A stretch of DNA of 64,000 bases, taken from the NCBI RefSeq assembly GCF_030687145.1, contig NZ_CP117460.1, forward strand, positions 4,340,001 through 4,404,000, in the 5' to 3' direction. The position numbers were made by a program, and so were the translations under genes. Shown here in pieces: positions 9,725 to 17,884 of this stretch. Source of the stretch: Pseudomonas sp. FP1742 (lineage in GTDB: Bacteria > Pseudomonadota > Gammaproteobacteria > Pseudomonadales > Pseudomonadaceae). A model generated the notes under the pieces. The model ran no database searches and was not told where the DNA came from. It worked only from the letters and a program-made list of their open reading frames with translations. How positions within the stretch are numbered: position 1 is the first letter of the stretch; every line of letters starts with the position of its first letter.

Positions 9725-9922
9725 TTAGTCGTGCAGCAAGCCCGAGCTGTACTCATTAAAGCTGTTGCCGATCGCGCTCCCACCAAAACTCACCTTGTTG
9801 GGGTTATGGCCGTCGAACTGTTGGCAGCCTTCTGAAAAGCAGGAACTGGTGCTCACACCCGAACAGGCGCTCAAGAGCAAAGCACCGGTGATCAGCATGG
9901 CTTTGAAGAGGTTCGAGATCAT
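9725..9922 (-). CDS. Small predicted lipoprotein
   Basis: A 65-residue product with a short charged start, a hydrophobic segment and the lipobox LLSAC, so the mature protein would begin at Cys and be lipid-anchored. The mature part is about 45 residues, Ser/Asn/Gly-rich, with two further Cys residues (SCFSEGC) that could form a disulfide. A ribosome-binding sequence like AGGAAACA precedes the ATG. I do not recognise the family. It stands alone between the convergent pheC-like gene and the structured leader. Confidence 0.75.
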   Translation of the reverse strand: MISNLFKAMLITGALLLSACSGVSTSSCFSEGCQQFDGHNPNKVSFGGSAIGNSFNEYSSGLLHD

Positions 9923-10211
9923 TTTGTTGTTTCCTGTGGGCTGGAGGTGTGGCTACACCGAGCTTAGGTGGTCATCCTATGCTGCGAGCCCGCCCAACTT
10001 GATGAAACATTGCTGGGCGACAGCGTTGGTTCAGCATCCTTGTTTTCTCCAAAGCGCCCCACCCGTTTAGATGAGTGTTTAAAGACACTCACAGTTACTT
10101 CACCGAACCTACAACGCCTTGCGTCGTTGCCTACGACTGCGCCAGAATCCGCCGGCTGTGCGCCTGGCGCTCTCCCCGGTAACTTGACTCCTGTCACTGT
10201 TCATCAGTGAT

Positions 10212-10346
10212 CGGGTCTGCAAGCCCGCCGGAATACCAGTCGCATAGCCCTGCCGTAGGACGCTCGTTTGTGTCCCCTCAATGGCGGCTTTGTGCGGGAG
10301 ACCTTCGGGTCTGCCGGGTTCCTGGTTTCCCGGTCTTGCAGACCCG
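10212..10346 (+). ncRNA. Structured leader element upstream of the DUF6124 gene
   Basis: Two outer arms, CGGGTCTGCAAGCCCG (10212-10227) and CGGTCTTGCAGACCCG (10331-10346), are inverted repeats with 15 of 16 positions paired. Inside is a perfect stem with a UUCG tetraloop (AGACC-TTCG-GGTCT, 10299-10312). Downstream, CTCCT (10387-10391) can pair with the ribosome site AGGAG (10403-10407). The arrangement looks like a folded RNA that controls the next gene, or a repeated cassette element. I recall similar sequences before short Pseudomonas ORFs but no established name. Confidence 0.5.
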
Positions 10347-10414
10347 CGCATAGCTGCCACCCATCATCTGCAAGTGATGCTGGTAGCTCCTAATGAATAA
10401 TCAGGAGTTTCACC

Positions 10415-10777
10415 ATGTTCAAAGCCACACCCAATCCGCCGGTCACAGACCCGACATCCCCCTACGAATCGCTCGATTCAAAAAAACTCAACGCCGCCGC
10501 CGAACGCGCCCTCGATCACTACCTCAAACCGGCCGCTGAAATTATTGCCACGGCCAACGAACCCGAGCGCATGTTCCTCGCCAACCCGAAGTACAACACC
10601 GAATCCTTACTGGCTAACGCCTGCGAATCATTGGGCTCGGCCACAGTTATGCTCAATGATTTTGCTGCGCTGCTGGAGGGGACACACCGCAAAACCCTGC
10701 TGGGTATTGCGCAGGTGGTCATGTTGGGGGAGTTGGCGGTGAATCTGGCGTTGGATAAGGTCGAGCCGTCTGAGTAA
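10415..10777 (+). CDS. DUF6124 family protein
   Basis: A 120-residue soluble, mostly helical protein. The start (MFKATPNPPVTDPTSPYESL) and the following DSKKLNAAAERALDHYLKP are typical of the Pseudomonas-restricted DUF6124 family, whose function is unknown. The ribosome site AGGAG lies 7 bases before ATG and can be masked by CTCCT in the leader. There is no signal peptide and no membrane segment. The family is usually present in several copies per genome, each with a similar leader; that is from memory and cannot be tested here. Confidence 0.85.
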   Translation: MFKATPNPPVTDPTSPYESLDSKKLNAAAERALDHYLKPAAEIIATANEPERMFLANPKYNTESLLANACESLGSATVMLNDFAALLEGTHRKTLLGIAQVVMLGELAVNLALDKVEPSE

Positions 10778-10886
10778 TTAATTTTGTACATCGGCGTGGG
10801 GAGCGTGAGCTCCTCGCGCCTTAGCCACCTTTCAAAGCAACTCTGATACAGTCGCCCCCGGTAAATTCGTTGACAGGAAGTCAAAC

Positions 10887-11195
10887 ATGGCAAAGCCCGC
10901 CGCACGTATCACCGACCCCACCAGTTGTCCCATGCCTGGGCACGGCCCAAAAGCCATCGCCTCTGGTTCTCCCCTGCAAAAAACCTACGGACACAGCTTC
11001 AGCATCGTCGATAGCGAAACCGGTCAACCTTTAGCCGGAAGAAGTTTCACTGCCACTATTAACGGTGAAAAGATCATTGGTATCACCGATGGTGCAGGAA
11101 TAGCGCACGTCAGAACCCCCGTCAAAAATGCCACTATTTCTGTGAGCATTGACTTTACCTCTCCTGCTCGGACGCTTAGCGAACTCACGGATTGA
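10887..11195 (+). CDS. Truncated PAAR-type protein with C-terminal beta domain
   Basis: The first 27 residues (MAKPAARITDPTSCPMPGHG, then KAIASGSP) are the start of a PAAR protein, the tip of the type VI secretion spike. The sequence then jumps to YGHSFSIVDSETGQPLAGRSF, which in full-length effector-type PAAR proteins follows the PAAR domain and forms an Ig-like or transthyretin-like domain. Roughly 60 residues, the core of the PAAR cone, are absent. The protein is 102 residues and in frame, with the ribosome site AGGAAG. It may be a decayed spike tip or an adaptor for the amidase that starts 6 bases later. Confidence 0.7.
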   Translation: MAKPAARITDPTSCPMPGHGPKAIASGSPLQKTYGHSFSIVDSETGQPLAGRSFTATINGEKIIGITDGAGIAHVRTPVKNATISVSIDFTSPARTLSELTD

Positions 11196-11201
11196 TCAAA
11201 C

Positions 11202-11912
11202 ATGGCTGAACAATTTACTACTGAAGCAAAAGCAACCGAAGTCAAACCCAAAGAACCAGCAGCGCCCACTACCATCACCGTCAACGATAGAGCTGCTACC
11301 AGAGAAGCGATCCTCAGACTCGTCCGCAAAAATGGTGAGTTTATAGAACGATCATCTTGGGGAGCGCATAAAGCAAAAGGTGAAATGGTCGATGACTGGG
11401 ACTACTCGATGATCGCACTTCACCATGCAGGTAGAAGTGTCGGTTGTGGTGCCGGTGCAGGACAGATGCGTGCGATTCAGAGCGAGCACCAGGCCAAGTT
11501 CGATGACATCGGTTATCACTACGGCATCGATTGTACGGGTAAAGTATTCGAAGGACGCGACATCCGGTTCAAAGGCTCAAGCGTACATAATTACAACACT
11601 GGCGTAATTGGCATCGTTTTGCTAGAAAATTTGACAACCGCCGATGAAGGCGGCGATGTGGTTGCCCTTGCCCGCCAGGCTCTTGAAGCCATCAACGGCA
11701 ATATGGACCAGAAAATCCCAGCCATACAAATAGACACCCTACTGAACTTAATTCAAGCCCTGACCAGCGTTTTCAGGGTGACGACTTTGGGTGGACATCG
11801 AGAATTTCCCATGCAAGCCGGGGAAGGAAAGATTTGTCCCGGCAACATTGGGATGGAGCTGGTGAGAAACCTTCGAATTAAAACCAAACTGTTACCACCA
11901 CCCTCATCATGA
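11202..11912 (+). CDS. Type VI effector-like N-acetylmuramoyl-L-alanine amidase
   Basis: Amidase_2/PGRP-fold enzymes cut the bond between MurNAc and L-alanine in peptidoglycan. In the 236-residue product the zinc ligands are visible: IALHHAG (His75 or His74), GGHREF (His199) and KICPGN (Cys212), with Tyr105 in IGYHYGI and Lys210 as the other catalytic residues of the T7 lysozyme type. There is no signal peptide, as expected for a cargo delivered by a type VI system. The first 35 residues are a Lys/Pro-rich linker. It is preceded by a PAAR remnant and overlaps a small membrane protein gene by 4 bases, the usual effector-immunity arrangement. Confidence 0.85.
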   Translation: MAEQFTTEAKATEVKPKEPAAPTTITVNDRAATREAILRLVRKNGEFIERSSWGAHKAKGEMVDDWDYSMIALHHAGRSVGCGAGAGQMRAIQSEHQAKFDDIGYHYGIDCTGKVFEGRDIRFKGSSVHNYNTGVIGIVLLENLTTADEGGDVVALARQALEAINGNMDQKIPAIQIDTLLNLIQALTSVFRVTTLGGHREFPMQAGEGKICPGNIGMELVRNLRIKTKLLPPPSS

Positions 11913-12196
11913 AATCCCTACTTATCATTGTTCCGACCATACTCGTCGCCTTCCTCTACATCGGTTTCTACGAAAGGATGGAAGACGCCTACCCGGAAAA
12001 AATATTTTTCATCAAGAAAGCCCCGACATTTCAGATTAAGTTTGAAAATATTTACGCGTACGAATCAGATGACAAAAAATTGAGTGAGCTAAGTGACACG
12101 GAGCGACAGTTGGTCATCCAGTACTGCAAATATCGGTTAGGTGTGACTACGACATTGATAAACCAAAACGAGCTTGAGGAATGCAAAAAAAGGTAA
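11909..12196 (+). CDS. Putative immunity protein for the amidase effector
   Basis: A 95-residue product starting at an ATGA overlap with the effector stop. The N terminus is a signal anchor or signal peptide (LLIIVPTILVAFLYIGFY); the rest faces the periplasm and is rich in Lys, Glu and Tyr, with a pair of Cys residues (QYCKYRL, ELEECKKR). Periplasmic location is what an inhibitor of a peptidoglycan amidase needs. No known immunity family is recognised. The AT content is clearly higher than that of core genes nearby. The function is inferred from position only. Confidence 0.6.
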   Translation: MKSLLIIVPTILVAFLYIGFYERMEDAYPEKIFFIKKAPTFQIKFENIYAYESDDKKLSELSDTERQLVIQYCKYRLGVTTTLINQNELEECKKR

Positions 12197-12247
12197 GATA
12201 ACCCATCCTTTGGATGGTAGAAATTTGACAGATCTATTTCATACGCA

Positions 12248-12280
12248 AAATAAATCCGCCCCTGAGGGACGGATTTATTT
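12248..12280 (+). terminator. Strong hairpin terminator after the type VI cassette
   Basis: A perfect 11-base stem AAATAAATCCG / CGGATTTATTT (12248-12258 and 12270-12280) with an inner CCC/GGG. A/T-rich bases flank both sides, so it may work in both directions. The remaining DNA from 12281 to 12602 is AT-rich and holds no gene that I can support. Confidence 0.75.
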
Positions 12281-12602
12281 ACTCGTGCCAAGTCGCTCAA
12301 TCCCTCCCCTTTCTGCTTTTCTCCGGATTTGATTTTCCACCCAGCTGTTGTCGATTTGGGTGCTGCTTTTTCCTTCCGTTTTCGCTGGAGGATATCCGGC
12401 AGATCAATAGTGCATATAACATACACTTGATATTTCAATTTTTTCCAAGGGCGGCAAATTTACTGCGGCAAGGGCTTTGCGCTCACCTATACTAAAAAGA
12501 TTAAATAGTGCTAATGAGCACGCTTAATAAAATATTGAAATTATTGGAATTTAAAAGTGTAGATATCCTTGTGAATTACTGGTATCGCGACGAGGATTTT
12601 AT

Positions 12603-13061
12603 ATGAACGTCTTGTTAAAAGAACTTCAGACCTATCATCATGAAGTGGCTATGAAAATTTCTCAGATCAAAGAGTTGCTGAGGAAAATGAGGCATGAATC
12701 CGAGGGGGCTGATAACTGCAAGCTGTTGTTCACGATGCTGGAAGCCTTGCACGGTGATGCAGAGCGACACCACCATGAAAATGAAGAACTTATTCGGCTG
12801 GCCTTGCTAGAGACTGAGGCGCCGATCCACCAACGGGTCAAGGATATCGAGCGAGATCATCAGGCATTTGGGCGCATTGCTGGACAGCTGAAGATGTTGG
12901 AGGACACAACTCAGGAAACGAGAGTAATTGCTGACACTATCGATGACTTCATTAAAAAATATTACGATCATATGGACGCTGAGGAAAATATTTTCTTTCC
13001 GGCAGCAGATAAGTGGCTGTCAGACGACCAGTGGCAGGAAGTCAAGAATCAATGGCATTAA
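12603..13061 (+). CDS. Hemerythrin domain protein
   Basis: A 152-residue helical protein with the HHE-type iron ligand pattern: ERHHHENEELIRL, DIERDHQAFGRI and YYDHMDAEENIFFPAADKWL. Hemerythrin-like proteins hold a di-iron centre that binds oxygen or senses or repairs nitrosative and oxidative damage. There is no partner domain, so this is a stand-alone sensor or carrier. GC content is low compared with dusA downstream, in line with the accessory DNA before it. ATG at 12603 has a weak ribosome site (GAGGATTTT). Confidence 0.85.
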   Translation: MNVLLKELQTYHHEVAMKISQIKELLRKMRHESEGADNCKLLFTMLEALHGDAERHHHENEELIRLALLETEAPIHQRVKDIERDHQAFGRIAGQLKMLEDTTQETRVIADTIDDFIKKYYDHMDAEENIFFPAADKWLSDDQWQEVKNQWH

Positions 13062-13309
13062 TTGGAAGCCACCGTACACTTTCAAAATTTAGCTACTACT
13101 TAGTACTGACGTCACTATGTAATTACGCGGACATCATATATTAACTCACAGGGGTGTCCGTATATTGGCGGCTCCTCGTTGCAAGTCGCTCAATCCCTCC
13201 CGTTCTTGTACTCACTCTCTCAACTACCTCCGCTAGACTCGCCCGAGCCCCGCAAGCCCAATCCTGATAAACTCCCCACCTCCCAGCCTTACCCATTCCA
13301 GAAACGCCA

Positions 13310-14305
13310 ATGCCCCCAATCACCGCCACACCCGCTCCGCTCTCCCGTCGCTTCTCCGTCGCCCCGATGATGGACTGGACCGACCGCCACTGCCGCTTCT
13401 TCCTACGCCTGCTCTCCAAGCACGCCCTCCTCTACACCGAAATGGTCACCACCGGCGCGCTCCTCAACGGCGATCACGAGCGCTTCCTGCGCCACAACGA
13501 AGCCGAGCACCCACTCGCCCTGCAACTCGGCGGCAGTGTCCCGTTGGATCTGGCCGCCTGCGCCCGCATGGCCCAGGAGCACGGCTACGACGAGGTAAAC
13601 CTGAACGTCGGTTGCCCGAGTGATCGGGTGCAGAACAATATGATCGGTGCGTGCCTGATGGGGCATCCACAGTTGGTGGCTGATTGTGTGAAGGCGATGC
13701 GTGATGCGGTGTCGATTCCGGTGACGGTGAAGCATCGGATCGGGATCAATGGGCGGGACAGTTACGAGCAGTTGTGTGATTTCGTTGGTACGGTTCGGGA
13801 TGCCGGGTGCACGAGTTTTACCGTGCATGCGCGGATTGCGATTCTGGAGGGGTTGTCGCCGAAGGAGAACCGCGACATTCCGCCTCTGCGTTATGACGTG
13901 GCGGCGCGGTTGAAGGCGGATTTTCCGGAGCTGGAGATTATTCTCAACGGCGGGATCAAGACGCTGGAGGCCTGTCACGAGCATTTGCAGACGTTCGACG
14001 GTGTGATGCTGGGCCGTGAGGCGTATCACAATCCTTATGTGATGGCTGAGGTGGATCAGCAGCTGTTCGGCAGCACGGCGCCGGTGATCACTCGCGCCGA
14101 GGCGCTGGCGCAGTTGCGGCCTTATATTGCCGAGCATCTGCTGGCGGGCGGGGCGATGCATCACATCACCCGGCATGTACTGGGGCTGGGCACCGGGTTT
14201 CCGGGGGCGCGCAAGTTTCGGCAGTTGTTATCGGTGGATATTCACAAGGCTAAAGAGCCTTTGGCGTTGCTGGATCAGGCGGCGGAGTTGCTTGAGGGGC
14301 GTTAA
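13310..14305 (+). CDS. dusA: tRNA-dihydrouridine(20/20a) synthase DusA
   Basis: DusA reduces uridine 20 and 20a in the D-loop of tRNA with FMN and NADPH. The 331-residue product shows the family's VAPMMDWTDRHCR start, the catalytic Cys102 in NLNVGCPSDRVQ, the TVKHRIGIN motif, and NGGI and LGREAYHNP for FMN phosphate binding. Length is normal. The downstream tal gene is the same neighbour as in P. aeruginosa. The first 300 bases of the gene are strongly C-rich on this strand and the remainder strongly G-rich, an internal shift near 13610 that does not interrupt the protein. Confidence 0.96.
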   Translation: MPPITATPAPLSRRFSVAPMMDWTDRHCRFFLRLLSKHALLYTEMVTTGALLNGDHERFLRHNEAEHPLALQLGGSVPLDLAACARMAQEHGYDEVNLNVGCPSDRVQNNMIGACLMGHPQLVADCVKAMRDAVSIPVTVKHRIGINGRDSYEQLCDFVGTVRDAGCTSFTVHARIAILEGLSPKENRDIPPLRYDVAARLKADFPELEIILNGGIKTLEACHEHLQTFDGVMLGREAYHNPYVMAEVDQQLFGSTAPVITRAEALAQLRPYIAEHLLAGGAMHHITRHVLGLGTGFPGARKFRQLLSVDIHKAKEPLALLDQAAELLEGR

Positions 14306-14483
14306 TGGTCAGTTGCTTTGAACCTGTCCCCCATTTCAGCATCGTATCTACCAACACCACGCCCCGCCTTTCAAACATCCGTTTTCAGGATGTTGCCGCT
14401 GGGGCCTTCGATACGTACATGCACCCTTGAGTGGCTGTCAGCGCTCGGGTAATGTCATCAGACCCATAGGACAGAGCACGCCC

Positions 14484-15410
14484 ATGACTTCCAAGCTGGA
14501 ACAACTCAAACAAATGACCACCGTGGTTGCCGATACCGGCGACTTCGAAGCAATCGCTCGCGTTAAACCCGTGGACGCTACCACCAACCCTTCCCTGCTG
14601 CTCAAAGCAGCGGCCATTCCCGGTTATGCCGAGTTGCTGAACGCTTGCGTCAGCGACTGCAAGGGCGATGTTGGCCTGGCCAGTGACCGTTTTGGTGTGG
14701 CGGTGGGGCAAGAGATTCTGAAGGTGATTCCTGGCCGTATTTCCACTGAAGTGGATGCGCGCCTGTCGTTCGACACTGACGCCGTATTGAAGCGTGCGCA
14801 CCGTCTGATCGACCTGTACGAAAAGGCCGGCGTTGGCCGCGACCGTGTGCTGATCAAGATCGCTTCCACCTGGGAAGGTATCCGCGCTGCCGAGACGCTG
14901 GAGAAGGAAGGCATTCAGACCAACCTGACCTTGCTGTTCTCTTTCGCTCAGGCGGCGGCATGTGCTGACGCTGGAGTTTTCCTGATTTCGCCGTTCGTGG
15001 GCCGTATCTACGACTGGTACAAGAAGGCCACCGGCAACGACTACACCGGCGCGGATGATCCGGGCGTGCAGTCGGTGACGCGCATCTACAACTACTACAA
15101 GGCCAATGACTACAAAACCGTAGTGATGGGTGCCAGCTTCCGTAATCTGAATCAGATCGAGCAATTGGCCGGTTGTGATCGGTTGACCATCAGCCCTGAT
15201 CTGCTGGAGAAACTGGCGGCGGATACCGGCAAGCTGGAGCGTAAATTGGTGCCGGGGCATACGGGTGAAGCGCGTCTGAGCTTGAATGAAGCGCAGTTCC
15301 GTTGGTTGTCCAACGAGGATGCGATGGCGACCGAGAAGCTGGCTGAGGGCATTCGTCAGTTCGCCCGGGACCAGGAGAAGCTCGAGGCGTTGTTGCAGGC
15401 CAAGCTGTGA
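14484..15410 (+). CDS. tal: Transaldolase
   Basis: Transaldolase moves a three-carbon unit between sugar phosphates in the non-oxidative pentose phosphate pathway. The 308-residue product has [13 protein letters not shown] near the start and Lys125 in [11 protein letters not shown], which forms the Schiff base. The class is TalB-like by length. ATG at 14484 was chosen because conservation begins at [12 protein letters not shown]; an upstream in-frame extension has no family match. A clear terminator follows. Confidence 0.97.
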   Translation: MTSKLEQLKQMTTVVADTGDFEAIARVKPVDATTNPSLLLKAAAIPGYAELLNACVSDCKGDVGLASDRFGVAVGQEILKVIPGRISTEVDARLSFDTDAVLKRAHRLIDLYEKAGVGRDRVLIKIASTWEGIRAAETLEKEGIQTNLTLLFSFAQAAACADAGVFLISPFVGRIYDWYKKATGNDYTGADDPGVQSVTRIYNYYKANDYKTVVMGASFRNLNQIEQLAGCDRLTISPDLLEKLAADTGKLERKLVPGHTGEARLSLNEAQFRWLSNEDAMATEKLAEGIRQFARDQEKLEALLQAKL

Positions 15411-15430
15411 TTTGAGTTAGCTGGATGCAA

Positions 15431-15457
15431 AAAGGGCGAACCATGGGTTCGCCCTTT
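15431..15457 (+). terminator. Rho-independent terminator of tal
   Basis: A 12-base stem AAAGGGCGAACC / GGTTCGCCCTTT with a 3-base loop, followed by a run of T, 20 bases after the tal stop. Confidence 0.9.
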
Positions 15458-15513
15458 TTTTGCGTTGAATTTGGGTAGTGGGCTTAGCGCTGGAAGATGT
15501 GGTGATTGTTAGG

Positions 15514-15545
15514 GCGCCTTCGCGGGCAAGCCCGCCCCCACAGGG
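15514..15545. repeat. Single REP element
   Basis: CGCCTTCGCGGGCAAGCCCG followed by CCCCCACAGG matches the REP family of fluorescent pseudomonads. It is a solitary copy between tal and rssC. Confidence 0.75.
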
Positions 15546-15572
15546 AATTGGTGGGGCCTCGGTTTCAGGGAA

Positions 15573-16055
15573 TCAGTGACGCTCCAGGGCGTTCACCAGG
15601 TCATGAAACGCCTCACGATTGGAGTCGTTCAGGCCCATGAGGATTTTGTGCGCTTCGAGGACTTTGATCCGCACGACTTCTTCGGACTGGTCCTGGTCTG
15701 GCAGGTCGGTCAGGCATTCAGGGCATGGGATCGGGCGGTCAACGATGTTGAACACTTGCTCGAAGCCCATGGACTGCAGCAGACGGGTGATGTCTTCGTG
15801 GGTGGTGACGACGGTCGGCAGCAAGCCGACCTTTTGCCGCGACAGGATCGACAGCTTGGCCAGCAGGCCCAGGGTGGTGCTGTCGATGCTGCGGGTTTCG
15901 GTCAGGTCGATCACGATGGCGTTGAAGTTCAACGCCGTGAAGATCCGCTCAATAGTCGCATCCAACGCCGAACACAGGGTCAGGCGAACTTCACCGACGA
16001 ACTTCAGGACGAAGGTGCCGTCCTGCTCGGCGAACTGGATTCTACCGGTACTCAT
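15573..16055 (-). CDS. rssC: STAS-domain anti-anti-sigma factor, RssC type
   Basis: A 160-residue STAS-domain protein. The domain fills residues 1-105, with the phosphorylatable Ser region DLTETRSIDSTTLGLL (Ser56 or Ser59) at the expected place; a C-terminal tail with CPEC follows. Such proteins release an anti-sigma factor or an alternative partner when dephosphorylated. The start codon touches the stop of the response regulator/phosphatase gene, so the two form a partner-switch pair. By gene order (tal, rssC, rssB, pilZ, mlaA) it equals P. aeruginosa PA2797. The similar HsbA is the alternative name. Confidence 0.88.
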   Translation of the reverse strand: MSTGRIQFAEQDGTFVLKFVGEVRLTLCSALDATIERIFTALNFNAIVIDLTETRSIDSTTLGLLAKLSILSRQKVGLLPTVVTTHEDITRLLQSMGFEQVFNIVDRPIPCPECLTDLPDQDQSEEVVRIKVLEAHKILMGLNDSNREAFHDLVNALERH

Positions 16056-17236
16056 TAAAGATTCCTGCTCAACACCAACAGGGCGATATCATCCGGCATC
16101 TCCCCTAGCGTGGCCAATCCAAAAACCTGGCGCAGACCATCCAGGCTGCCGCCCGCCGCTTTGACCCGTTGAGGCAAAGCAGCTTCTTTATCTTTGAGTG
16201 TGGGTTCTGGCAAAAGGTCCAGAATGCCATCAGACATCAGCGTCAAGCTGAATACCGGTGGCAGCTCCAGTACGTGATCTTCGTAGGTGGCTTCATTGAA
16301 GAGGCCCACCGGCAGACCACGCCCTTCCAGGTAACGAACACTGTCTGGCGTGTACAACACAGGCAACGGCAGATGACCGCCGATGCTATAGGTCAACAAA
16401 CCTGTCTCCTCGTCGATGACTCCACCGACCATTGTGACGTGTTTACCCAGCTTACAACTGATCAGGCCCCGGTTGATATGACCAAGGACTTCTGAAGGCT
16501 TGAATTCCGGCAATGTGCCGTTGCGTTTGGATTCGAACAGCAAGCGCGTGGTCATGAACTTCAGCAGCACGGTGACGAAGGCTGAAGAGGCGCCATGACC
16601 GGAAACGTCCGCCAGGTAGAACGCTACCCGACGCTCGTCGACCCGAAAGTAGTCGACGAAATCGCCCGACAGGTACAGCGACGGGATGATCTGGTGCGCA
16701 AACTGGAACTCGTCGATGCTCCAGGGGCTGACCGGCAGCATGTTCATCTGCACCTGGCGACCGGCGTTCTGGTCTTCCTGGAGCAGGTTCAGGCTGGCTT
16801 CGAGCTCGCGGTTGGCCTTTTCCAGCTTCTCGCGGTAGCGCTGGTTTTCCAGCAGCAGACGCGCACGATCCAGGGCACGGCGCACGGAATGCTCGAGCAC
16901 GGCAAGATCTTCGAGAGGCTTGATCAGGTAGTCCGCCGCGCCCAGGCGCAGGGCCTCGACGGCGTCGTTCATCACGCCGGCGCCCGAAACCACGATCACC
17001 GGGGTTTGCGGCGACAGCTCGGTGACCTGGCGAATGAGTTCGAGTCCGCCCATCTGCGGCATGCGCAGATCGCAGATGACCAAGTCGGGCTTGTCTTGCT
17101 CGAATACCTGAAGACCCTGCTGGCCGTTGCTGGCCTGCAGGACACTGAAACCACTGTCTTCCAAGTAGGCCGCGAGGCTCGCGCGCACTACTTCGTCATC
17201 ATCGATTATCAGCAGCGTGGCACTGGTTTTTGGCAT
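16055..17236 (-). CDS. rssB: Response regulator with PP2C phosphatase domain, RssB type
   Basis: A 393-residue protein: receiver domain (residues 1-125, phospho-acceptor Asp56 in DLVICDLRMP, Lys in DYLIKPLED), a coiled coil (about 130-170) and a SpoIIE/PP2C-type phosphatase domain (GDFVDYF, YLADVSGHGASSA, SDGILDLL, PDDIALLVL). It probably dephosphorylates the STAS protein encoded next, linking a phosphorelay to partner switching. ATG at 17236 begins MPKTSATLLIIDDDEV, where homologues start; an in-frame extension upstream is rejected. Synteny points to PA2798. Confidence 0.9.
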   Translation of the reverse strand: MPKTSATLLIIDDDEVVRASLAAYLEDSGFSVLQASNGQQGLQVFEQDKPDLVICDLRMPQMGGLELIRQVTELSPQTPVIVVSGAGVMNDAVEALRLGAADYLIKPLEDLAVLEHSVRRALDRARLLLENQRYREKLEKANRELEASLNLLQEDQNAGRQVQMNMLPVSPWSIDEFQFAHQIIPSLYLSGDFVDYFRVDERRVAFYLADVSGHGASSAFVTVLLKFMTTRLLFESKRNGTLPEFKPSEVLGHINRGLISCKLGKHVTMVGGVIDEETGLLTYSIGGHLPLPVLYTPDSVRYLEGRGLPVGLFNEATYEDHVLELPPVFSLTLMSDGILDLLPEPTLKDKEAALPQRVKAAGGSLDGLRQVFGLATLGEMPDDIALLVLSRNL

Positions 17237-17512
17237 GTGGGCAAACGGCGCCAGAATTAGGTTGGCGTAGCAGGCTGGGCATTTGGCCCTGCACACACTA
17301 CTGGATTCGCTTTCTAGCCTCTCTGCTGCACCGTTTTCGAGCGTTTGCCCTACTCACTGTTCCACCAGAGGTGCCCTTCTAAGGCGCAGACGGTACTCCC
17401 ATCCGCGAGGCGTTTCAAGCTCACGCCGATGGTCGCTTGACGTCTTTACTTGTCAAATCACCGAGAGTTATAAGAACAGGCAAAACCGTAACCCAAAGGA
17501 AGGATCGAGCCC

Positions 17513-17812
17513 ATGAGCCAAACCGATCGGGACTACAGCGAAAAGCGCGATTTCATCCGCATGCGGGTCGATGCCGATGTGTCGCTGATTCATGAAGGCG
17601 ACGAGGTGCAAGCTGTCTGCATCGACCTTTCCAGCAGCGGCATGCAGCTGGAGGCGCCCCGCTCGTTCAGCGTCGGTGACCGGCTCAGCGTGCGGATCGA
17701 TTCCGATCACGCGGCGCTCAAAGGCCTTGAGGCCGACACCGAGGTGGTGTGGGTGAAAGCACAGGACGGTGGCAGCCAGAAACTCGGGCTTACAATCCTG
17801 AAGATGAAATAG
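17513..17812 (+). CDS. PilZ domain c-di-GMP-binding protein
   Basis: A 99-residue single-domain PilZ protein. Both c-di-GMP-binding motifs are present: the RxxxR-type start KRDFIRMRV and DLSSSGMQLEAP (D/NxSxxG). It carries no output domain, so it must act through a partner. A good ribosome site (AAAGGAAGGA) precedes ATG. It is divergent from rssB and convergent with mlaA, from which it is separated by a bidirectional terminator. Synteny matches PA2799. Confidence 0.93.
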   Translation: MSQTDRDYSEKRDFIRMRVDADVSLIHEGDEVQAVCIDLSSSGMQLEAPRSFSVGDRLSVRIDSDHAALKGLEADTEVVWVKAQDGGSQKLGLTILKMK

Positions 17813-17840
17813 CTCCGAATTAACCCGCAAGCCAAACGAA

Positions 17841-17866
17841 AGAAGGCGGCCAAATGGCCGCCTTCT
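17841..17866. terminator. Bidirectional terminator between pilZ and mlaA
   Basis: A perfect 12-base stem AGAAGGCGGCCA / TGGCCGCCTTCT with a 2-base loop, between two convergent genes. Confidence 0.8.
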
Positions 17867-17884
17867 TCGGTTTACCGGTCGAGA

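Noticed and set aside
10109..10360. Minus-strand 83-codon frame over the structured leader
   Set aside because: The inverted repeats explain the open frame and no ribosome site is present.
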